Of a stretch of 35,112 bases of DNA, positions 26,995 to 35,006 are shown one piece after another. This DNA is from Coemansia sp. RSA 1804 (Eukaryota; Kickxellomycota; Kickxellomycetes; Kickxellales; Kickxellaceae), in the NCBI GenBank assembly GCA_027578815.1, contig JANBTH010000104.1, positions 1 through 35,112 of the forward strand. Reading direction: 5' to 3'. The notes beneath the pieces were generated by a model. It did not search any database. It worked only from the letters and a program-made list of their open reading frames with translations, and had not been told where the DNA came from. A program made the translations under genes and the position numbers. The first letter of the stretch is position 1. Every line of letters begins with the position of its first letter.

Positions 26995-29319
26995 ATGCGC
27001 TACAGCTGGAACGTTTTGCCAGCGCTTGCTGTTGTGCTGGCAAATTTAGCAACACCAGCGTACGGCGCTGAAGCTGCCCTGGATGTTGCCATTGTTGGCA
27101 AGCGGCTTCAGCAAAAGGGCTGCAGTCATCCGATATATTGCGATGGGCCGATTCTCAAAAGAATACAGCTTGGCGGGGTTTTTGATGATGACAAGACGTT
27201 TGTTGACATGCCGACACGCAAGCCAGTCGACAAGATTGTAGCAGAGTTCAACAGCTTACCAGCCAACGCAACAAAGAGTGACCTCACGCGGTTTGTTAAC
27301 GATAACTTTTATCCAGCCGGCAGCGACATTGTGGAGGCAGAGCTGGAGGACTGGACTGAAACGCCGCCGTTCCTCGAGGGCGTCACTGACCCAGTGCTGC
27401 GCGGGTACGGAATGTCCATCCACAACCAATGGAAGACTATGGCACGTAAGCGCGATACGTCGTTCCTTTGCAATGGGTGCGAAACATCTCTTTTGGCTGC
27501 AAACAATGTGTTCTTCACTACCGGCGATGAGTCGTCACGCGAGTACCACTACTGGAATACCTACTACGTCGAGATCGGTCTGCTAAAGTCGGGTCTTTTT
27601 AAGACAGCAAAGGGGGTGCTGCAGAATCTTTTGGACATGGTTAAGACCTACGACTTTGTGCCGACTGGTGGCCGCATCTACTACACCGATCGTTCCGAGC
27701 CTCCTCTGCTGGCGCTGATGGTGAAGACCTACTACGAAGCTACTCAGGACCTAGCCTTTGTCACCGAGGCGCTGCCGCTGCTGAAGATTGAGCACGATTT
27801 CTGGGAAATGTACCGCAGCGTAAATGTTACATACACGCGCGGCAGCACTGACTCCTTGGGAAAGCGGGATTCGGGCTCTGGAAGCAAGGCAAACGCAAAG
27901 GTCGCAACATACGGACCCGATCTGTTCTCGACTGTATCTGACAACGGCACCCAGCTGCGTCCCGAATCGTACAGCGCAGATTTTGAGGCTGCCAAGACAC
28001 AGACGACGGCCCCGGATCTGTTTTCCACGCTGTCAGGAAGCGACCTGTATGCGGCTTCTGAGGCCGGAACCTCGCCTGGCGTGCAATACGCAGACGTGAA
28101 GACCGCAACCCAGGGCCCAAGCCTCTTTGGTCGCCGCTCGCTGCTCCGCCGCGACATCGATATCCCCACGGCCAATCCGTTTGCAGCCTTCACTGAGCCG
28201 CAGCTCCTTGTTCTTGGGTCGACCGAGATCAACAGCACAATAGCAGTAAATCTCAATTCGATAATCTACCAAGCCGAGCTGATCATTGCAGACTTTATCG
28301 AGCTTGTCGAGAACAGCACAACTCCTGAGTGTGTGTCGTATCGCGACCGTGCCGCTGAGCGCCGTCAGATGCTCCTTGACTTGACATACGATGCAGAATC
28401 CGGCTTGTTCTCCGACTACCATCTGGCTTCTGGCAAAAAGACAGAGATCTGGTCGATGAGCTCGCTCTGGCCGTACTGGGCGTTTGGCGACTCCCTGCCG
28501 TCGGATGGCGCACAGAAGGCGCTAAACAACATTGACTTTTTGCATGGAAAGTTTCCTGGTGGTCTTCCCAACACGCTCTACAACTCGAGTCTCCCGTGGG
28601 ACTATCCCAACATCCAGCCACCAATGCAGCACATGGCTGTGCGCTCAGCCCAGAACGCAGAGGACTATACCTGCAAGAAGAGCACAACTGGCGCCTACGA
28701 CACACCGTGCGGTGGCACTGCGGCAAAGATTGCACAGTCAACAGTCAACTCGGCATTCTGCAACTGGTACACCACGGGCGGATCTATTGACAACGTGCTG
28801 AATTCGTACGGCGAAGCACCAGCCAACTCGTCGGGTGTCAACTTTGGCTCGTTTGTCCTGGGTCCCGATGGCGACATTGATACCACCACGTCTGGCAAGG
28901 CGCAGGGGAACTACGCCTGGACCAACGGAATCAATATCTGGCTGTTTGACAACTACAAGGCGCAGCTTCAAATGCCCTCGTGTCCGAACATTAAGCTGAA
29001 TCTGGTTGAGCACACCCAATCGCCATTGCCATCGCCATCGCCATCGCCAACCTATGCTCCTTCTCCCACGCATCCTACCACTGTTCCAGCTCCTCCCACC
29101 ATCTACACCCCGCCGCCGCCCCAGCCCACTTCCTACTACACTCCGCCGCCGCCATTGACCTCGGCATACCCCAGCGGCAAGAGTTGTGTGCGCAAGCGTG
29201 TCTGCAGACGCTGCCACCGCGTTGTCAAGCGCATCTGGGCTGCTGGAAACGGTGATGCCGGCTGCAAGAATCCCTACACCAAGCGTGGGCTTTTTTCAAA
29301 CTTGCCGGTCCGCAGATAA
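26995..29319 (+). CDS. secreted trehalase-like (GH37) protein with divergent active site
   Basis: A 774-residue protein with a signal peptide (1-24). GH37 trehalase likeness is clear: YCDGPILKRIQLGGVFDDDK (48-67), KTFVDMP (67-73), GRIYYTDRSEPPLLALMVKT (226-245), NLNSIIYQAEL (419-429), PGGLPNTLYNSSLPWDYPNI (521-540) followed by QPPMQ, and NYAWTNG (639-645). Active trehalases split trehalose into two glucose units. Key motifs differ. The first signature PGGRFxExYxWDxY is GDESSREYHYWNTY (177-190), without its Arg. The ESGWDFSSRW motif with the catalytic Asp is not recognisable; Asp388 is the best positional candidate. The Glu of GGGEY before FGWTNG is replaced, with Ser633 at its place. About 100 residues at 281-385 are a low-complexity insert. 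The tail is Ser/Pro-rich, then basic with Cys. Activity is doubtful. Confidence 0.8.
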   Translation: MRYSWNVLPALAVVLANLATPAYGAEAALDVAIVGKRLQQKGCSHPIYCDGPILKRIQLGGVFDDDKTFVDMPTRKPVDKIVAEFNSLPANATKSDLTRFVNDNFYPAGSDIVEAELEDWTETPPFLEGVTDPVLRGYGMSIHNQWKTMARKRDTSFLCNGCETSLLAANNVFFTTGDESSREYHYWNTYYVEIGLLKSGLFKTAKGVLQNLLDMVKTYDFVPTGGRIYYTDRSEPPLLALMVKTYYEATQDLAFVTEALPLLKIEHDFWEMYRSVNVTYTRGSTDSLGKRDSGSGSKANAKVATYGPDLFSTVSDNGTQLRPESYSADFEAAKTQTTAPDLFSTLSGSDLYAASEAGTSPGVQYADVKTATQGPSLFGRRSLLRRDIDIPTANPFAAFTEPQLLVLGSTEINSTIAVNLNSIIYQAELIIADFIELVENSTTPECVSYRDRAAERRQMLLDLTYDAESGLFSDYHLASGKKTEIWSMSSLWPYWAFGDSLPSDGAQKALNNIDFLHGKFPGGLPNTLYNSSLPWDYPNIQPPMQHMAVRSAQNAEDYTCKKSTTGAYDTPCGGTAAKIAQSTVNSAFCNWYTTGGSIDNVLNSYGEAPANSSGVNFGSFVLGPDGDIDTTTSGKAQGNYAWTNGINIWLFDNYKAQLQMPSCPNIKLNLVEHTQSPLPSPSPSPTYAPSPTHPTTVPAPPTIYTPPPPQPTSYYTPPPPLTSAYPSGKSCVRKRVCRRCHRVVKRIWAAGNGDAGCKNPYTKRGLFSNLPVRR
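29021..29048 (+). repeat. CGCCAT/CCATCG hexanucleotide repeat coding for Ser-Pro
   Basis: A coding microsatellite of about four and a half units inside the trehalase-like gene, encoding the SPLPSPSPSP stretch at the start of the Pro-rich linker. Unit number may vary between strains. Confidence 0.75.
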
Positions 29320-29364
29320 AGGATTGGGAGGCATCAAACCAGATCTTAATATCCGTATAATCTT

Positions 29365-29370
29365 AATAAA
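29365..29370 (+). terminator. poly(A) signal candidate of the trehalase-like gene
   Basis: AATAAA 46 bases after the stop codon, in AT-rich flank. Confidence 0.35.
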
Positions 29371-30023
29371 TGATAGCCAGATCAATAATGTACGTTATGT
29401 TTGTTGTTGTCTGACAAAAGATTAAAACAGAACAACGCTGCTATGACAATTCAGGCAAAAAGCATGTATTCCAAAAATAACTATTGTATAATACCTTTAG
29501 GTTCATACACATGCAAAAGGATCAATCGTGAATGCCAGTGACACCTGTATATTATTGACGGGAGCTCCATGAAAATATGCATTCGCGATTCAAAAGGACT
29601 TGAGGATCATCGATACATGGTCAATCTTGTAATGTTCACTATGCTGCGGGAATGTTTGCCTTACTTACCATGTTAGTTTTAAACCCCCTGTCAGCTCTGT
29701 TCCATTATCTTTTATACATGCCATGTTCCTCCGCGTCATGAAATTAATCAGTAGGATTGGCATCAGTGTTAATGCGCAACCCACATATCAACATCACCGC
29801 AAAGTAATAATAATGATTACATCTGCATATGATGGTGACAATAGATTTCTTTTTTTGGTTGAAATGCGAGAAATAATATGGCAATTTGTTGCAGGTATGC
29901 TGGAAGTCTGGTGTCCGTTTTTCTATTTTTATTTAATTTTGAATTTGCAGAAATGAGGATAATAAACCCCGCTTGCATAACAAAAAAGCTGGAGCCGTAA
30001 TTACAAGCAAGGTCTGGCATTTA

Positions 30024-30033
30024 TATATAAAAA
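30024..30033 (+). promoter_or_regulatory. TATA box candidate of the HMG-box gene
   Basis: TATATAAAAA, 110 bases upstream of the ATG at 30134, with a T-rich stretch following at about 30090-30120. Confidence 0.5.
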
Positions 30034-30133
30034 TCCATCCGCATGCCAAAAAAACAGCCAGCCAAGCTATAGAACATTTTAGATATTAATTGCACTTTTA
30101 TCTTTTTCTTTTCCTTTTTTGAAATGAGACAGA

Positions 30134-30670
30134 ATGGGCGGTGATAATACATTATTGCAGCTACACGATCTTTTGGCAGGCTCGCAGCCACGTGTAAACA
30201 GAAGCGATATATACGATAAGATAAGCGGAAAACTCAAAAAGAGGGCGCCCAATGCGTACATGTTGTTCCGTCTGCAGCTCATCAAATACTTTAAGGGAAC
30301 GGGGCACAAGCCGGACCAGATCAACAGTATTATCAGCAGGCTCTGGGGCAACCTAGATAGTTCCAACAAACAGAACTACATTCTTGTTTCGCGCAAAATA
30401 CAGAGATGCTTGGACCACGGAGCGAATGTTGAACCGTTTTTCTCAATCGATAGTTACGGCAAAGTATTAAGGTCGATACCAGACATTTTTGAGGTTGAGG
30501 GAAAAGCAAGAGTAGCAAAGAAAAAAAGAAACCTTGGTCAATTGCCAGCAGTACACAAGGCTGATGGTTCTTTTTATGCGACTGAAGGTATTTCAGACTG
30601 TGTATTCGAGATGGACTGCAATGGTTTACTCAGTGCAACAGAGATAAGACAGGCCAGCGCGTCGTTTTAG
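30134..30670 (+). CDS. HMG-box protein, mating-regulator (MATA_HMG) type
   Basis: A 178-residue protein with one sequence-specific HMG box at about 35-90: KKRAPNAYMLFRLQLIKYF (35-53), IISRLWGN (66-73) and KQNYILVSRKIQ (78-89). These match the family pattern RPxNAFILFR..., IS..lG..W..., K..Y...A. The box is the main folded part; an N-terminal segment of about 33 residues and a C-terminal tail with a basic KKKRN patch (about 129-133) remain. Short proteins with this layout include fungal sex-determining regulators (SexM/SexP, MAT HMG) and the expanded MATA_HMG families of early-diverging fungi. A DNA-binding transcription factor is likely; a role in mating is inference. The neighbours are transporters, not the triose-phosphate transporter and RNA helicase that flank the Mucorales sex locus. 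The gene is AT-richer than its neighbours. Confidence 0.75.
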   Translation: MGGDNTLLQLHDLLAGSQPRVNRSDIYDKISGKLKKRAPNAYMLFRLQLIKYFKGTGHKPDQINSIISRLWGNLDSSNKQNYILVSRKIQRCLDHGANVEPFFSIDSYGKVLRSIPDIFEVEGKARVAKKKRNLGQLPAVHKADGSFYATEGISDCVFEMDCNGLLSATEIRQASASF

Positions 30671-30741
30671 AACATTATTCCACACCAGGGACCAAAATTA
30701 AATCTAACCAATATATTATTAATACAGTCCAAGATGTGAGC

Positions 30742-30747
30742 AATAAA
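30742..30747 (+). terminator. poly(A) signal candidate of the HMG-box gene
   Basis: AATAAA 71 bases after the stop codon and about 50 bases before the stop of the convergent amino-acid transporter gene. Confidence 0.35.
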
Positions 30748-30795
30748 GGTTAAAAGCAGAGAATATATTCACTTTTGTTTTACCTATTGTATAGA

Positions 30796-32166
30796 CTAGC
30801 TTCCAAGGCCAATGGTAATATAGGTTCCCAGCACCATGATCCACAGTCCAAACACAACAACAACCCAGGCAATTGCCCAAAGAAGCACATTTCTAAAGCT
30901 TATGTGGGAAACAGGGGGCTTTCCGCAGAACTCTACAAGCAGCAGCGGTACATGCTCAGCTGGTTGCAGGCAGTCAGGTCTCCTCCACTTGCGCACAATT
31001 GCGGTAAAAGAGATGTCAGTCCCAGCCCACAGGTAGATAAGAGCGGGGAGCACAAAGTTGATGATGCTACAAGTGAGCGTGCCGATGAGTTCGTATGCAA
31101 GCCCCAGATCTGTGCACAGCGCGGCAGCAGCCATGCAGAAGGCAAAAACCACAAGCGTGCATAGAACCTCCCAGCCCCGATTAACGCTGTATCTGGAGGG
31201 ATCGATTTTAAGCATCTCAGTGAACGTGTCACGTATAGGATAGAAGCCCAAGGGCGTGGTCAGCAGCAGGGAGATGGTGAATAAAAGGCGGGCAAAGTTG
31301 ATGTGGTTGTCGGAGGCCGGGAAATTTGCAAGAATATTAGGATTTGCGGAGCCTCCAAAGGATAAGAAGCCCACAAGAGCAAAAGCAATGGAGATGGCGC
31401 TGGCGCCAAGAGTGGCGGATGAGGAGGCGTGAACCCAGGATCTGACGGAGCGGTCCTTGAGTCCCAGGTAGTTAGGGAACGCCGCATGGCACGAGCTGTA
31501 GGTGAAGGCAAGCACTCCGATTGCTGGAAGCACGCGTGGGCCAAAGAAAGTAAGATCTGGGATTTTCGTGTCCGAGTATAGTGGAGCACGGATTGCCACG
31601 ACAAGAATGATGTACGGGAGGCAAAGAACAGCAAGGATTGAGAGTCTAGCCAGGGGCCCCGTGTTCCGGAAGAACAGCTGTGGCAAGACCAGCGTTGTGG
31701 AGATAACGAGGATAACGGTAGCCCTGGTGAGACTCGTTGTCGGAAAGTAAACCTTGGCCAGCGAGGTTGCTAGGTCTCCCACAAGCATCAGATACAGAAC
31801 GACTGTCCCAACCATGTCGAAGATCATTGAAGCGTTCAGAACACGGTAGCCAAAGCTTCCTAGCGCAGCATGCGCAACAGCAGAGAAGTGTGCGGTGCCT
31901 GTGCGCTTGCCGGTAACGATCAGCACGTAGAGGCCGAACTGCGACATCAAGGCGACAGCGCACAACATGGCCAGTCCAAAGAAGAAGCCGGCATTGTGCA
32001 GTGCGTAGGGCAGGCAGAGAATGCCGGAGCCAAGTATAGTGTTTAGTACGTTGAAAGCAACCTTTGTTGTGGTTGCGCTTCCTCCGCCATCCTCCTGCAC
32101 ATCCACAATCTCGGTACTGCATATGGCGATTGATTCAGTGCTCTCAGCGGGCGAATGTTGTTGCAT
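30796..32166 (-). CDS. AAAP-family amino-acid transporter (Avt/SLC38-like)
   Basis: A 456-residue protein with about eleven hydrophobic segments. The first is the family hallmark VAFNVLNTILGSGILCLPYA (36-55) with the unwound GSGIL turn, followed by HNAGFFFGLAML. Further segments include SMIFDMVGTVVLYLMLVGDL. The AAAP family moves amino acids with protons. The nearest fungal group is the vacuolar Avt5/6/7 and SLC38-like set, so export of neutral or acidic amino acids from the vacuole is likely, but substrate and membrane are inference. The ATG at 32166 is preferred over an in-frame GTG at 32196. It is convergent with the HMG-box gene. Confidence 0.88.
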   Translation of the reverse strand: MQQHSPAESTESIAICSTEIVDVQEDGGGSATTTKVAFNVLNTILGSGILCLPYALHNAGFFFGLAMLCAVALMSQFGLYVLIVTGKRTGTAHFSAVAHAALGSFGYRVLNASMIFDMVGTVVLYLMLVGDLATSLAKVYFPTTSLTRATVILVISTTLVLPQLFFRNTGPLARLSILAVLCLPYIILVVAIRAPLYSDTKIPDLTFFGPRVLPAIGVLAFTYSSCHAAFPNYLGLKDRSVRSWVHASSSATLGASAISIAFALVGFLSFGGSANPNILANFPASDNHINFARLLFTISLLLTTPLGFYPIRDTFTEMLKIDPSRYSVNRGWEVLCTLVVFAFCMAAAALCTDLGLAYELIGTLTCSIINFVLPALIYLWAGTDISFTAIVRKWRRPDCLQPAEHVPLLLVEFCGKPPVSHISFRNVLLWAIAWVVVVFGLWIMVLGTYITIGLGS

Positions 32167-32725
32167 GGTTTCGTGCTGTCTTCTTTTATATTTCACTGTC
32201 TTTTCTTGGCTTATTGATTATTGATGACAGCGGCAAGGATTACAGCTACAGTTACGGATATAGTTACAGACACAGTGACGACTAGCAATACAAAGGATAT
32301 ATGAGAAAAATGAGGAAAATCAGTAAGAGACACCAACAAGAAGAAACAGAGAAAAAGAAAGAGAGAAAGGAAGAGCCGGCACCGAGTGCCAGGAATACAT
32401 ATCTTGTGATATGGAGACAAGTGAAGAAAAAAAGTGTGTCAATTGTGAGTCAGGACAACCAGATGCAGGGATTATTGAGAGAGACATGGCATAAAAGACA
32501 GGCGCCCCGTTTCCCCATTTACAGCGCAATTGCTCAGAGATTTGCATTCGCATGGAAAAAACAAGTAGCATGTGCCATGTGCAAGGCTATTGCCGAGAAG
32601 AGCTAAGAAAAATAAGGAAATAACCAAGGACATGTATTGTTCCAAGAAACACAAGCTCTGGAGAAAAGTGGTGGCAAACAGAGAAGGCATTTATAAGACT
32701 AGAGTTATTCGGATGGTGGATGTCG
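32167..32725. other. intergenic region between the two transporter genes
   Basis: About 560 bases: promoter of the amino-acid transporter (minus) and 3' flank of the MFS gene (minus). It contains a degenerate TACAGY hexamer array at 32240-32276 and a purine-rich tract at 32300-32370. A plus frame at 32301-32606 is Lys/Glu-rich because of that tract and is not called. Confidence 0.5.
32240..32276. repeat. degenerate TACAGT hexamer array
   Basis: About six units in a row, TACAGC, TACAGT, TACGGA, TATAGT, TACAGA and CACAGT. The array starts 74 bases upstream of the amino-acid transporter ATG on the other strand, so it is in its promoter or leader. Confidence 0.6.
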
Positions 32726-34372
32726 CTACAGAAACACCCTGGGATTCTCGCCGGTGTATGCGGAGCGGCCATGGCGGAGCAGCATGAGTGTTGGGTGGAT
32801 GGCCAAGATGATTGCGCCAAACACCAGAATGGCGGCGGTGACGCCCATCGTGGCAGCAAAGCCAACGGCGTTCATGATTGGCGGCAGCACCGTCGGAATA
32901 ACGATGACGCCGATGCTGTATGCAATGTTAAACAGCGCATAGACCTTGGCGTAAGCGTCGCCGCCCATTCTGTGCACATGTACGCCCATCGTGCTCATGA
33001 TGGGCACAGCAGCAATACCGCCAAGCATGCCGACAAAGACGAGGTTGACAACAAGCCCGGCGATGTTGGATGTTGCGCCGACGCAGGCGACAGCCACGGC
33101 CTCAAGCAGCGACCCGATTATCATGAATCCAAACCGTCCGTACGGGGCGACTTTGGCCAGCACACGCTCATCGTCTGTGTACTTGCCAGCCAGCGGGCCA
33201 ATGACGGCGTTTGGAATCACAAGCGCAATGAAGATCACGCCGATGAGCGTCGAGTTCAGGTTGTACTTGTCCACAAGATGGATTGGCAGCGTCGGCTCAA
33301 ACGATCCTGACGCACCGGTCACCGTGATTGTGGCCACGCAGCACGCCAGGATCGGCCACTCCTTCAGCAGATCAAGCATTGTTGTTCTGCGCTTTTCGCC
33401 TGCAACGGCAGCATCGCTACCATTGTCCTCGGATCCTCCGTCGCCGCTTTCAGCACCTGCCAGCCGACCGCCTGCCAACGTCAGATCGGGGCTGCTCTGC
33501 GCGCCTCTGGCAACATTGTCTCCAGAGCCAACGGCCTCCACGATACCCACTCTGCCGGCTGCCACAGGCGATGCTATAAGCACAGGCGCCGGCATCGACA
33601 CTCGCTTTCTGGTGTCAGACACTTCGCCAGCGACGGTCTTTTCTTCGGTCATTGTCTCCAGCAGCTGCTCGTGCTGCGACTGCTCGAGGCTTGGCGACGA
33701 GGCTGCGCGAGATGCCGAGGCGGAGAGCACATCCTTTGGCTCGCGCAGCAGCAGTCGACACACGAGGTCGACGGCAGTGATGGCGCCAACAAAGGCGGCT
33801 ATTGCGTGCACACCGCCTGCGTCGTAGATGGCACCGCCCAGCACGGGGCCTCCAAGGTAGCCCAGCGTGAATCCAGAGAACGCAATGCCCATCGCCTTGC
33901 CAATGGCTTCGCCCGCGTATACGTCAGCAATCATTCCCAGTCCCACCGCCCACGTAATTCCCGACGACACGCCCTGCGCAAGCCGCGCAAGCACAAGCTC
34001 CCAGAATGCGTTGGAGAAGGCAAACAGCACCGATGTTGCGCCAAGCCCCACAAGCCCAATGATCATCGGCCATTTGCGCAGCTTCCACCGGTCCGAGATG
34101 TACGCCGACGCCGGCGCCCCGACCAGCACGCCGATGCCAAAGCATCCAAACAGGATGCCGTTGGCCGACGAGCTCATGCCCAGCCGCTCCTGAAGAATCT
34201 CCGGGAGAAACGGCACGATCAGTCCGTACACAACGGTGTCTGCAAACACTGCCATCGTCGACACTGCTAGCACCGCCGCCGGCGTCGATCGGAAGTCGTT
34301 GCATCGGCGCACCACCCGCGCAAGTCTGCTTCCGCCGTAGTCGTCTGGCCCAAAGCTGTCTCCTGCTGTCAT
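32726..34372 (-). CDS. MFS transporter, DHA1/VMAT-like
   Basis: A 548-residue protein with two groups of six membrane segments. The first segment is at about 31-55 (with FADTVVYGLIVPFLPEIL), motif A-like SDRWKLRKWPMI is at 93-104, and the antiporter motif C-like GFTLGYLGGPVLGG is at 167-180. A hydrophilic loop of about 125 residues (211-335) lies between the halves, rich in Ser, Ala, Gly and acidic residues. Motif C points to a drug:H+ or amine:H+ antiporter, and the closest likeness is to the VMAT/SLC18-like branch. Substrate is unknown. The ATG at 34372 is well placed before the first segment. The codons are GC-rich compared with the flanks. Confidence 0.88.
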   Translation of the reverse strand: MTAGDSFGPDDYGGSRLARVVRRCNDFRSTPAAVLAVSTMAVFADTVVYGLIVPFLPEILQERLGMSSSANGILFGCFGIGVLVGAPASAYISDRWKLRKWPMIIGLVGLGATSVLFAFSNAFWELVLARLAQGVSSGITWAVGLGMIADVYAGEAIGKAMGIAFSGFTLGYLGGPVLGGAIYDAGGVHAIAAFVGAITAVDLVCRLLLREPKDVLSASASRAASSPSLEQSQHEQLLETMTEEKTVAGEVSDTRKRVSMPAPVLIASPVAAGRVGIVEAVGSGDNVARGAQSSPDLTLAGGRLAGAESGDGGSEDNGSDAAVAGEKRRTTMLDLLKEWPILACCVATITVTGASGSFEPTLPIHLVDKYNLNSTLIGVIFIALVIPNAVIGPLAGKYTDDERVLAKVAPYGRFGFMIIGSLLEAVAVACVGATSNIAGLVVNLVFVGMLGGIAAVPIMSTMGVHVHRMGGDAYAKVYALFNIAYSIGVIVIPTVLPPIMNAVGFAATMGVTAAILVFGAIILAIHPTLMLLRHGRSAYTGENPRVFL

Positions 34373-34499
34373 TTGTCAATCAGCTTTTTTATGTTTCTAC
34401 TTTTCTGCGCTAATGGAATCGATGTTCCTTGATCTGTGCTTTCCACACGCGCTGTAAATCAGTTCGGCCCAACAAAAAGGTAAAGTTGCTAACAAGAAA

Positions 34500-34507
34500 T
34501 ATAAAAA
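34500..34507 (+). promoter_or_regulatory. TATA box candidate of the orphan ORF
   Basis: TATAAAAA 41 bases upstream of the ATG at 34548. It gives support to that ORF, though AT-rich flanks produce such sites often. Confidence 0.35.
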
Positions 34508-34547
34508 GAATCAGTCTCCAACATCTCTGTGATCAAAGGAAACGGCC

Positions 34548-35006
34548 ATGTTTTATATTGCAATTCTTGATGGAAAAACTTTTTCTTTTCCTCCTCAACA
34601 TTTTTCGGCTGACAAAATCCCATTCCATAAATATATAATTGCAGAGGATTGTCAAAATAGAAGAGCAAAAGGAAAGAAGCCCTTCCCGCTAACGAATGAA
34701 ATGCGCGACTTTGAGTGTATTTCTTCCAACAAAATTAGGCCCGGGTTTCTACAGCTGCGCTGCAAGTATTCTAACGGACTTTCCAAGAGGAAAAATAGCA
34801 TTAAAATAACACGCACTACAATGAATGCCATTTATTCAATTAATGCGGCTGAACTGCATAGGGGTTGCGGGTTGTGCCCTGAAGATGCAAAATTACCATA
34901 TCCAACCTCCCAGCAGGTGCTAGCAGCAGTATACTACAACGCAAGAGTCCTCCCAGCACCCCTGCTGCCCATACATGTTGTGTGGCCGCTGGAGCTGGTC
35001 GTCTGA
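34548..35006 (+). CDS. orphan ORF, 152 residues
   Basis: An ATG-started frame of 152 codons with no recognised domain. It starts with MFYIAILDGKTFSFPPQHF, is basic in the middle (CQNRRAKGKKPF at about 35-46, NGLSKRKNSIKITR at about 76-89), and has several Cys. It is divergent from the MFS gene across about 175 bases and has a TATA-like site 41 bases upstream. Its last 29 codons overlap an open frame on the other strand that may be the real gene there. It could be a small nuclear or DNA-binding protein, but nothing fixes that. Confidence 0.4.
   Translation: MFYIAILDGKTFSFPPQHFSADKIPFHKYIIAEDCQNRRAKGKKPFPLTNEMRDFECISSNKIRPGFLQLRCKYSNGLSKRKNSIKITRTTMNAIYSINAAELHRGCGLCPEDAKLPYPTSQQVLAAVYYNARVLPAPLLPIHVVWPLELVV

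Larger units (their letters stand above)
29320..30133. other. AT-rich intergenic region upstream of the HMG-box gene
   Basis: About 0.8 kb, strongly AT-rich, with no recognised gene. The frame at 29723-29956 lacks any domain. It ends with the TATA-like promoter of the HMG-box gene. Confidence 0.5.

Noticed and set aside
32301..32606. 101-codon Lys/Glu-rich ORF
   Set aside because: The residues simply follow a purine-rich tract in the leader region of the amino-acid transporter; no domain.
30134..34372. Classical Mucorales sex locus
   Set aside because: The flanking genes are an amino-acid transporter and an MFS transporter, not a triose-phosphate transporter and an RNA helicase, so only the HMG box supports a mating role.
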